Assembly (NCBI GenBank): GCA_036345935.2
Contig: JADWOT020000001.1
Location: forward strand, 3,738,106-3,802,105
Source: Taenia hydatigena
Taxonomy: Eukaryota; Platyhelminthes; Cestoda; Cyclophyllidea; Taeniidae
DNA: 64,000 nucleotides
Direction of reading: 5' to 3'
In this document: in pieces, positions 46,857-55,569 of the stretch
How positions within the stretch are numbered: the stretch's first letter is position 1
Layout of the letters: each line of letters opens with the position of its first letter
Program-made: the position numbers and the translations under genes
The notes under the pieces: model-generated
What the model saw: only the letters and a program-made list of their open reading frames with translations
Told to the model about the DNA's origin: nothing
Database searches by the model: none

Positions 46857-47893
46857 AAAGATGGGACTTATGTTGTTGGACCAACTTGGGAATGGCCTCG
46901 TAGTGTGCGTTGTGTACTCACCTAACCATCTGATAACAGTTGTGTGGAATACTACGGCAGCATTTCCACCAATAATCGCAACCTACGTCAGCATCATATT
47001 CTGCGTAGCCGGTAAGGTAAAGAAGGAGGTGTTGAAGTCATTGGATAGGCACATGAATACGCTCAGCTGCGAAGGTGTCCAGATGGATAGAAGAACACCA
47101 CGAAACATGCAAAGGATGGATGGATGGGTGGGTGGGTTAGTGTGTGGGTGGGTGAAGAGGTGGACATTAATGGGGTTAGAGAGATCGGGTTCATGTTGCT
47201 CCATCGGGTAGCCGGTGGAGCCTGGCATCGGTCAGTCAGTCAGTCAATAAATTGGAAAAGGCAAAAGATAACGTAACGATCAACTTGCAACTAAAACCAG
47301 TTTTGAACTACTAAATTGCCTAGGTGGTTGTGTCAAAGCAATTGTTCTTGGGAGGTGGCGGAAACCATTACTCCTTAAGTATTAGGCGATTTATGCAATA
47401 ATTGACGAAACGCTGCGTAAGTTGGATAAGTAAGTCCCCTTCACACAAGATGGCTCGGCATTTAGCAAATAAACACTTCGATACCTCTCCAGTCATTTAA
47501 ACACACATTCGCCTAATTAATCCTGTGTGTATGGCTACTCAAACAGACAGACCCATGCTAATGTGGTCCAAGCTCAGCACCCTTCTCTCATTCGCCCCAC
47601 TTTTCTCCATCGTCACTTCATGTTCCCTCTCTTCACTATCTATTCCATGGCGCAGCTTATATCATGGAGGTACTAGTGACATTGTTGGTTTGTGTGCGTT
47701 CTGTGCTCACCCATCCCATGTGATAGCAGTGGTGTGGAACGTCAACACTGGGAACATGGTTTGTGATGCAGGCGCACAAACGCTAACAGCATAAAAGAAG
47801 GAAGATTGAACACGAGCAAAATATAATAACACTAGAGACATGTGTCATGGTAGTGGCGATGGAAATGAGGTGTAACATTGCAACGCTCGATAG
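46857..47893. repeat. family spacer and 3' flank of copy 7
   Basis: Direct relative of 34.84-35.9 and 50.64-51.66 kb, with GGAT and GTGG runs at about 47,111-47,155 and GTCA units at 47,231-47,248. An open frame of 116 codons from 46,861 shows no third-position bias against its relatives and is not called. The last 450 bases are the 3' flank of the gene at 47,894. Confidence 0.6.
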
Positions 47894-48073
47894 TTAACTT
47901 GAGTCATTTGTGTGGGGGAGGGGCGAAGAGTCGTTGACGTTGGGTGAAGTATCGGAGTCAACGTGCGTCCACAGTTCGTCCTGCATGAAGTCGGGATAGT
48001 CGGCGTCAACGTACACCGGCGTGTACGATTGCTGTGGTGACGTGGGTTCGTCCTGTGAAGTGGAGCTGTCCAT
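47894..48073 (-). CDS. YVDADYP acidic microprotein, copy 7 (weakened TATA)
   Basis: A 59-residue product, MDSSTSQDEPTSPQQS, core YTPVYVDADYPDFMQDELW, tail SPNVNDSSPLPHTNDSS; closest to the copy at 42,951. The leader intron is inferred at 48,105-48,341 (237 nt). The TATA position reads TATATCA (48,391-48,397) instead of TATATAA, while the palindrome at 48,497-48,508 is intact. Directly upstream lies the stop codon of another copy in the same orientation (48,566), so transcripts of that copy could read into this one. Confidence 0.62.
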   Translation of the reverse strand: MDSSTSQDEPTSPQQSYTPVYVDADYPDFMQDELWTHVDSDTSPNVNDSSPLPHTNDSS

Positions 48074-48390
48074 TGTTTGCTTGTGTTGAGGTACACGCAC
48101 CCACCTACAGAAAGTAAATCCACGGATCACATTCAATGTATTAAACAACCCCAACTCGGTACAACAATCGGACTGTGCGAAAATAGTGATAGAGTTATGC
48201 CAGTTCAGAAGAACGTGAAATGTGGAATGTAAAGTGCGGCCCTGTTGTGGTGGTGGTGGTGGTGGAAATTCAACGCCATGCTCAGAGTATGTATAAGGTG
48301 AATGTGAAATCCCACGAAGATGATAAATGAATGTAACCAACCTCAGTTGGCACCTGTGGTTATTGATGCGGAAATCTGGAATCGCTGTCG

Positions 48391-48508
48391 TGATATAGAC
48401 GTTTGAGCTCCAGCATCATTGGCTGGCTATTATTGGACGCATTGGAATTTACATTAGGAGCCATGCAAATTACTAATCTAGACACCTGTCTACTATATGC
48501 AATTGCAT
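48391..48508 (-). promoter_or_regulatory. P1 promoter of copy 7, altered box
   Basis: TATATCA at 48,391-48,397 (minus strand) and ATGCAATTGCAT at 48,497-48,508. Sequence beyond the palindrome is cut off at about 48,512, where the 3' flank of copy 8 begins. Confidence 0.55.
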
Positions 48509-48565
48509 TAGATATGTCATGGTAGTGGCGATGGAAACAACGTGTAACATTGCAACGCTCGATAG

Positions 48566-48748
48566 TTAACTTGAGTCATTTGTGTGGGGGGAGGAGGTTG
48601 AAGAGTCGTTGACATTGGATGCATTATCGGAGCCAACGTGCGTCCACAGTTCGTCCTGCATCAAGTCGGGATAGTCGGCGTCAACGCACACCGACGTGTT
48701 CGATTGCTCTGTTGACGACGGTTCGTCCTGTGAAGACGAGCTGTCCAT
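48566..48748 (-). CDS. YVDADYP acidic microprotein, copy 8 (diverged core)
   Basis: A 60-residue frame, MDSSSSQDEPSSTEQS at the start and LMQDELW retained. Otherwise-constant positions are replaced: Tyr17 to Asn, Pro19 to Ser, Tyr21 to Cys and Asp39 to Gly. These are all replacement changes, unlike those between other copies, so the copy is either decaying or specialised. The leader intron is inferred at 48,780-49,060 (281 nt). TATATAA box at 49,110-49,116. Only about 55 bases of 3' flank remain before the next unit, so the usual end-of-transcript region is missing. Confidence 0.52.
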   Translation of the reverse strand: MDSSSSQDEPSSTEQSNTSVCVDADYPDLMQDELWTHVGSDNASNVNDSSTSSPHTNDSS

Positions 48749-49109
48749 TTTTTGCTTGTGTTGAGTTACACGCACCCACCTACAGAAAGTAAATCCACAG
48801 ATCACTTTCAACACACCGAACATTCGCAGCTCAGCCTATTCTACTCTTAGAAATCCGCTTGATTTTGTAAACTTTTTTCTTTTTCTGAAATGTCTGACAA
48901 ATTGTCTCGGTTAAATTCATGAGACACTCTTGCGAATAAGAAACGATATGGATTGCAGAGTGCAAAATGTAGCTCTATTGTACTGGAAATTCTAATCCTT
49001 ACGCAGAACATGCACAAGGTAACTGTGGAATCCGACGATGCTAAAAGGAATGAAACCAACCTCAGCTAGCACCTGTGGTTATTGATATGGAACTCTGCCT
49101 TCACTGTCG

Positions 49110-49240
49110 TTATATAGACGCGTGAGCTCCAGCATCATTGGCTGACTATAATTTGAAATCTCAGAGTTTAAATTTACAGCTTGGAAATTAGTAGCCAAGG
49201 TGCGCGTCTAGCATACGCAATCGTATCATCTATGTCAGAG
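49110..49240 (-). promoter_or_regulatory. P1-like promoter of copy 8
   Basis: Minus-strand TATATAA at 49,110-49,116 with the GAGCTCACGCG block. Upstream sequence is of a diverged type (ATACGCAATCGTATC in place of the palindrome region). Confidence 0.5.
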
Positions 49241-50400
49241 CACTTACCCTCATAACACATCCCAGTTCTCCAAATGAATTACACTTGTATTCTTTCTTCT
49301 TGCTTGTTCCTGTCCCTGGTAGATCTGCATCAACAATCCATTTTCCTGTGATGACATGCCACACAACTCTTATCACTCTAGCTAAGCAAGCACTGAACGC
49401 ACTCAAAGTGACAATCACGGAAGTGCCCCGACAAAGTAAGCTTTAACATTCTATGAGAGAGAGAGCATAAGGGAGCAAATAGGAAAGTGGCGCGATCGGG
49501 GGAGGGTTATTAAATCCCTTGTTTTTCACTTGTGCAGCCATATTATTTGGAAGGAATTGATTTGTCTAGTTCATGCAGCACTTTGTCAATTATTGCACGA
49601 ATCGCCTAAAACGAGAGGAATTATTATTCGCGCTACGTGCCAAGAGTGATTGCGTTGTCACAAAGGTCATTAAGCCTTGGAGTGGAACATCGGATTGTCT
49701 TAGCAACAGCTTAACCAATTCTTTATCACTTTGCAGCTGAGTTCAGCCTCCTCTAACTGACGGAGTGACTGACTGCCAGAATCTACCGTCTACTCGAGGG
49801 AGCAACATGAACATGACCCCTCCAGCCTCGTTAATGTCCATCCACACATCCACCCATGCCTTGTTTCAAGTTGCTCTTCTTTCCATCTCTCCACCCCCCC
49901 CCCAGCAAAGTGCATTTATGCGCTTTATCAGCAGCTTTATAATTTTCTTCTTTGCCTTAACTGGGACGCCGATTATGTTGTTAGTGAAGGTTGTCAGAAC
50001 CATTTGTAGGTGTCGTTGACGTTGTCAGGGCATGTCTTTGCTGTAGTAAATGCTGATTTGCATTTCAAGAAGCGCTAAAATATCTCCCAATCATCCCATT
50101 TACTTTCGAAATGGAAACGCTCAGACATCAGTAAACTGTGTGAGACCACAAATCTACTCCAATTTCGTAAATGGAAGGCGCCTTTCAACAGCGGTGAACG
50201 ACCTACGTGGATAGAAAACAGACATTTAATTTCTACACATTCATATTTCTATCAAATTCATCATTCGATGCACTGCTTTGAGGAGCCAAGTAAGGGCCAT
50301 GAGTAAGTGCATTGACACAACTGACACAGATGTAGGCAGCAGTCATGCACATTGGTTGCCATATTTCACTGCTCCTAATTTAACTTCTCAAGGTCTATTC
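49241..50400. repeat. mixed family spacer
   Basis: From 49,241 to 49,440 it is a 3'-flank-like piece resembling 58,830-58,960. A GA-rich run lies at about 49,456-49,467. From 49,650 to 50,400 it is related to 3,690-4,130 (direct) and 44,640-45,330 (inverted), with a C10 run at 49,894-49,903. No gene is supported. Confidence 0.5.
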
Positions 50401-50414
50401 ATAGCCGACCAGTG

Positions 50415-50596
50415 ATGCGCAAGCTCACGTGCCTAAATATAGCCATCTGCTTGACAACACAGTTCATCTCTGCAGGTGGTGCGGTTAGTGTTCTTAATGT
50501 TCTGGAATGTTTATGCAATGATGGACAAAGTGTGGATTAGGAAATACCATGAAAGCCCATAAGAGTGCGTCAATACCTGCCATGTCGGATGAGAAA
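50415..50596 (+). pseudogene. broken copy of the signal-peptide-like ORF
   Basis: Starts MRKLTCLNIAICLTTQF as in the copies at 44,392 and 46,635 but has TAG where they have the Trp codon of SVDWE, so the frame stops after about 41 codons. The sequence past the stop is still alignable. Confidence 0.4.
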
Positions 50597-51664
50597 TAAA
50601 GAAGGCAAATCACATTCTCGTTAGCGACCACCAAAAGATTGGACTTATATTGTCGGAGCACCATGGGAATGGCCACTTAGTGTGCATTGTGTGCTCACCT
50701 GACCATCTGATAACAGTTGTGTGGAATGCCACGGCAGCATTTCCATCAACAATCGCAACCTACATCAGCATCATACTCGGCGTCACCGGTAAGGTAGGGA
50801 AAGAGGTGTTGAAGTCACTGGATAGGCACATGAATGCATTCAGCAGCGAAGGTGACAAGATGGATAGAAGAACACCACGAAACATGCGATGGATGGATGG
50901 ATGGATGGATGGGTGGGTTAGTGGGTATGTGGATGAAGAGGTGGACATTAATGGGGTTAGAGAGATCAGGTTCATGTTGCTCCATCGGGTAGCCGGTAGA
51001 TCCCGGCAGTCAGTCAGTCAGTCAGTCAGTTAGGCAATAAATTGGAAAAGGCCAAAGTCAAGTGCAAAGTAAGAGAGAAACGATCAACTTGCTACTAGAA
51101 CCAGTGTTTGATCCACTGCATTGCCTAGTGATCATTGTGTCAACGCACTTCATCTTCGCAGGTAGCGGGAACCATTATTCCTTAAGTACTAAAAGAGTTA
51201 TGCGATAATTGACGAAACGATGCGTAATTTGCACTAGTAAGTCCCCTTCACACAAGATAGTTCAGCATTTAGCAAATAAAATATTTAATGCATCTCCAAT
51301 CATTTGGACACACATTCGCTTAATTAATCCTCTGTGTATGGCTGCTCAAACAGACAGACCCATGCCAATGTGGTCCAAGTTCAGCACCATTCTCTCATTC
51401 GCCCCACTTTTTCTATCGTCACTTCATGTTCCCTCTCTTCACTATCTATTCCATTGCCCTGAATATATGGTGGAGCTTATGTCATTGAAGCACTAGTGAC
51501 ATTGTTGGTTGGTGTGCGTTCTGTGCTCACCCATCCCATGTGATAGCAGTTGTGTGGAACGTTAACACTGGGAACATGGTTGGTGATGCAGGTGCACAAA
51601 CGCTAACAGCAAGAAAGAAGGGGGATTGAATACGAGCAAAATATAATAACACTAGAGACATGTG

Positions 51665-51892
51665 TCATGGTAGTGGCGATGGAAACAAGGTGTAACATTG
51701 CAACGCTCGATAGTTAACTTGAGTCATTTGTGTGGGGGAGGGGTGAAGAGTCGTTGACGTTGGTGAAGTATCGGAGTCAACGTGCGTCCACAGTTCGTCC
51801 TGCATGAAGTCGGGATAGTCGGCGTCAACGTACACCGGCGTGTACGATTGCTGTGGTGACGAGGGTTCGTCCTGTGAAGTGGAGCTGTCCAT
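51665..51892 (-). pseudogene. YVDADYP copy 9, frameshifted and promoterless
   Basis: The first 44 codons follow the family (MDSSTSQDEPSSPQQS, YTPVYVDADYPDFMQDELW, DTSP). A single missing G near 51,762 then moves reading into the overlapping frame, giving a new 31-residue tail (TSTTLHPSPTQMTQVNYRA...) and a 75-residue product. The splice acceptor is intact at 51,923/51,924. The intron runs into a 66-base insertion (52,131-52,196) and ends at about 52,228 without donor, first exon or TATA box. Likely a pseudogene, though the frameshifted protein would be translatable if transcribed. Confidence 0.6.
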
Positions 51893-52130
51893 TGTTTGGT
51901 TGTGTTGAGGTACACTCACCCACCTACAGAAAGTAAATCCACAGATCACATTCAATACATCAAACAATCCCAACTCACAACAGCATACGCTTGGCCACGT
52001 GCTCGATTTCACAGACTTATTAATTCCTTTTCTACCAATGTCTGACAATCTGACTGTGCTAAAATAGTGCTAGAGTTATGCCAGATCAATAAAACGTGGA
52101 ATTCGGGGTGTACAGTGCGGCCCTGTGGTG

Positions 52131-52196
52131 GTGAAGCGACGAAACAGGTCTCGTTATCAACGTCGGTTGCGTGTTAGTGTCAGGTGGCTCACTGGT
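52131..52196. other. 66-base insertion in the copy 9 intron
   Basis: Sequence AAGCGACGAAACAGG to GGCTCACTGG interrupts the GGT-rich part of the leader intron and has no match in any other copy in this window. The flanking GGTGGTG/TAGTGGTGG tracts are imperfect repeats, so slippage plus insertion is possible. Confidence 0.5.
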
Positions 52197-52436
52197 AGTG
52201 GTGGCGGTGGTGGTGGAATGCAACTTGTCCATTGTTTGTCCAGGAATGGAGTACTAACCAAAGAATGTCTCGAGCTACTTAGAAAGTCACTAAGAAACAG
52301 CAACGAACCGGTGTCATTTAAGATTGCAGATAAGCTAGATGAACTGTAAATGCTCTGGCAAGCGAAACACAGGCATCATGACGGATCAAACTGTATACAT
52401 CATTAAGGGGACCAAGTGTAAGCGACTGGCATAGCT

Positions 52437-52555
52437 AATGCAACTGCATATAGTAGCCAGGTGTCTAGGTTACTAATTTGCATTCCTACTAATTTAACTT
52501 CCGATGCGTCCAATAATAGCCAGCCAATGATGCTGGAGCTCACACGTCTATATAA
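52437..52555 (+). promoter_or_regulatory. P1 promoter of copy 10
   Basis: TATATAA at 52,549-52,555, CCAAT at 52,524-52,528, ATTTGCAT at 52,476-52,483. The palindrome is broken by one base here (ATGCAACTGCAT at about 52,438-52,449). Confidence 0.65.
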
Positions 52556-52876
52556 CGACAGCGATTGCAGTTTGCCGCAACCAATAACCACAGGTGCTAA
52601 CTGAGGTTGGTCCCATTCATTTTATCATCACCAGCGTGGGAGTCCACAGTCACCTCATACATACTCTGCGCATGGAGTTCAATTTCCATCACCAATACCA
52701 CCACAGGGCCGCACTTTGCACTACGCATTCCATGTTCATTTGTACTGGCATATCTCCTTCAACATTTTTACACACGATCAGATTGCTGTACTGAGTTGCG
52801 ATTGTTTGATGTATTGAATGTGATCTGTGGATTTACTTTCTGTAGGTGGGTGAGTGTACCTCAACACAAGCAAACA

Positions 52877-53059
52877 ATGGACAGCTCCACTGCACAGGAC
52901 GAACCCCCGTCAACAGAGCAATCGTACACACCGGTGTACGTTGACGCCAACTATCCCGACCTGATGCAGGACGAACTGTGGACGCACGTTGACTCCGATA
53001 ATTCATCCAATGTCAACGACTCTTCAACCTCCTCCCCCCACAAAATTGACTCAAGTTAA
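52877..53059 (+). CDS. YVDADYP acidic microprotein, copy 10
   Basis: A 60-residue product with MDSSTAQDEPPSTEQS, core YTPVYVDANYPDLMQDELW (Asp25 to Asn) and the STSSPHKIDSS tail shared with the copy at 35,908. The leader intron is inferred at 52,606-52,845 (240 nt), donor CTGAG|GTTGGT, acceptor TTCTGTAG|GTGGG. TATA box and other promoter parts are intact. It lies head-to-head with the broken copy 9, about 1 kb apart, in the right half of the palindrome. Confidence 0.68.
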   Translation: MDSSTAQDEPPSTEQSYTPVYVDANYPDLMQDELWTHVDSDNSSNVNDSSTSSPHKIDSS

Positions 53060-53285
53060 CCATCGAACGTTGCAATGTTACACCTCATTTCCATCCCCAC
53101 CACCATAACACATGTCTCTAGTGTAAATATATCTTGCTCGTATTCAATCCCCCTTCTTTCTTGCTGTTAGCGTTTGTGCACCTGCATCACCAACCATGTT
53201 CCCAGTGTTGACGTTCCACACAACTGCTATCACATGGGATGGGTGAGCACAGACGGCACACAAGCCAACAATGTCACTTGTGCTT
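53060..53285 (+). repeat. 3' flank of copy 10
   Basis: Standard post-stop segment with ACATGTCTCTAGTG and AAATATAT at about 53,126-53,133, followed by the GTTAGCGTTTGTGCAC block found after most copies. Confidence 0.55.
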
Positions 53286-54256
53286 CAATGACATAAGCTG
53301 CACCGTATATTCAGGGCAATGGAATAGATAGTGAAGAGAGGGAACATGAAGTGACGATAGAAAAAGTGGGGCGAATGGGAGAAGGGTGCGAAAATTGAAC
53401 CACATTGGCATGAGTCTGTCTGTTTGTGCAGCCATATACACAGGATTAATTGGGCGAATGTGCGCCAAATGATTGGAGAGGTACCGAAGCGGTTATTTGC
53501 TGAACGCTGTGCCATCTTGTGTGAAGGGGACTTACTTGTGCAAATTACGCATCGTTTCGTCAATTATCGCATAACTCTTTTAGTACTTAAGGAATAATGG
53601 TTCCCGCTACCTGCGAAGATGAAGTGCGTTGACACAATGATCACTAGGCAATGCAGTGGATCAAACACTGGTTCTAGTAGCAAGTTGATCGTTTCTCTCT
53701 TACTTTGCACTTGACTTTGGCCTTTTCCAATTTATTGCCTAACTGACTGACTGACTGACTGACTGCCGGGATCTACCGGCTACCCGATGGAGCAACATGA
53801 ACCTGATCTCTCTAACCCCATTAATGTCCACCTCTTCATCCACATACCCACTAACCCACCCATCCATCCATCCATCCATCCATCGCATGTTTCGTGGTGT
53901 TCTTCTATCCATCTTGTCACCTTCGCTGCTGAATGCATTCATGTGCCTATCCAGTGACTTCAACACCTCTTTCCCTACCTTACCGGTGACGCCGAGTATG
54001 ATGCTGATGTAGGTTGCGATTGTTGATGGAAATGCTGCCGTGGCATTCCACACAACTGTTATCAGATGGTCAGGTGAGCACACAATGCACACTACGGGGC
54101 TATTTCCATTATGGCCTGGCAATTTATGTTTCATAATTTATTTGTCGCTAACGAGAATGTGATTTGCCTCCTTTTCTTCCTATCTGACAATGCTGATAAT
54201 GATGCATTGGCATGGGCTTTCGTGGTATTCCCCAATCCACACTTTGTTCATCATTG

Positions 54257-54460
54257 TGAAGTCGAGTTGTCCATTGTTTGTTTGTGTTGAGGTACGCTCA
54301 CCCACCTACAGAAAGTAAATCCACAGATCACATTCAATGCATCAAGCAATCCCAACTCACAACAGCATACGCTTGGCCATGTGCTCGATTTCACAAACTT
54401 CTTAATTCTTTTTTAATAATGTCTGACAATCTGACTGTGCGAAAATAGTGTCAGGGATTG
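54257..54460 (-). pseudogene. YVDADYP gene fragment (13th copy)
   Basis: Only the start of the gene remains: ATG at 54,274 followed by codons for DNSTSQ. At about 54,257 the sequence switches to unrelated family spacer (the CACTTTGTTCATCATTG block), which gives an immediate stop. Upstream the splice acceptor and about 150 bases of leader intron are kept, including the CTTGGCCATGTGCTCGATTTC segment. They end near 54,460 with no promoter. Confidence 0.7.
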
Positions 54461-55569
54461 AATCAGTACCAATTGAATCATTCTTGCTTGTGTTTGCATT
54501 TGGTCCAACAAGATTATGTAATTACTAATGCATCTTTGCATTGCATCGAACTCCGTGGAGTTGTAGTATGCTTGGCAGCATTTGTTCGCATTTTAAGATT
54601 AAAAGACTATTAATGGCCATGCTCGTGGCACTGAAGGGGCAGTCGAAGTCCCCAACACCGTTAATTCCCCCAAACTAAATAAATCAGATTTGCCCAAACT
54701 GAGATCTTCCAAGCATAACCGAACAGAAAGCGACATTGGCAGAATCAGGGATGCATGCCTTTAAACAAAGGAAAGTCTCCAGTATTGCAGGTGTTGGCCC
54801 TACGATGTGCGTGGGCTCATGTCAACATCAAGGTGGCAAGATCATAAATCTCCTCCCAATTAAACAACCAAGTGTGTTGTGCAAACGCCCTCTTACTGTT
54901 CTTTAAGTCATTGCAAATATTCACACTGTTCCCATGTGAGAGCATTTCTTTCCCCACTAAAGCACACCATGGATGACCTCGTTTATGTGACTCTTATTCG
55001 ACTAATTGTGGTCAATCAAGAATACGATTTCAGACATTAATTTGGTTAATAAGCATTTTGAAGGAGTTCAGCGAAACGGAACGTTATTAATTGTAAATTA
55101 CGCTCTGAATTAGTTGGATGGATGACTGCTGACAGTACTGCTCTTCACTCGATTCTTCCGTAGGCTGCCACCACAGTGAGCTAATGTATTGCACAATAAC
55201 TAGTTCAGTCCTCTTCTGCAGACGCGTCCATTGCGAGGAAGCCGCACACTTTTGCACATGTGGCTCAGGCTCAACGTTCTTTGTAATCCACCACCACGAC
55301 CACACTACTCCTTCCTGCTTGTTTTTAGCACAACGCGATATGTATATGGGAACTGCACGTTAGATGACACAGGACTAACAAATTAAACACTGATGATTCG
55401 AATGTAGTTTTAGAGTCGTCCAAAATTGACTTTACATCTTGCTTGTGCCTAATATTCCGTTCGTCTCGCCTTGGACATTTCTAATGCATTTCCAGCGTTC
55501 ATGTCCTTCATCTGATCCGAACTCTCACAGCGTGAAATGCCGAAGCCGTTTCATAATTATTTGAGGTGA
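54461..55569. other. spacer, partly related to 12.1-12.6 kb
   Basis: 54,461-54,765 has no recognised relative. 54,770-55,260 is a diverged direct copy of 12,120-12,640. 55,260-55,569 shows nothing I can name. No gene is supported. Confidence 0.5.

Larger units (their letters stand above)
50691..54090. repeat. 3.4-kb imperfect palindrome with two divergent genes
   Basis: Arms 50,691-52,130 and about 52,680-54,090 are inverted copies; paired positions sum to about 104,772, so the centre is near 52,386. A 127-131 codon frame with GACT- and GGAT-derived repeats ends at the same residues in both arms. The central segment carries one P1 promoter, used by the right-hand gene only. Microsatellites: GTCA units at 51,006-51,030, GACT units at 53,742-53,765, GGAT units near 50,890-50,915 with their mirror near 53,857-53,885. 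Confidence 0.8.

Noticed and set aside
50650..51033. 127-131 codon frame in both palindrome arms (also 53,739-54,134)
   Set aside because: Much of its C-terminal third comes from GGAT and GTCA microsatellites. Differences from relatives at 1,918, 34,8xx and 46,861 show no third-base bias, and identity between arms follows from the palindrome.
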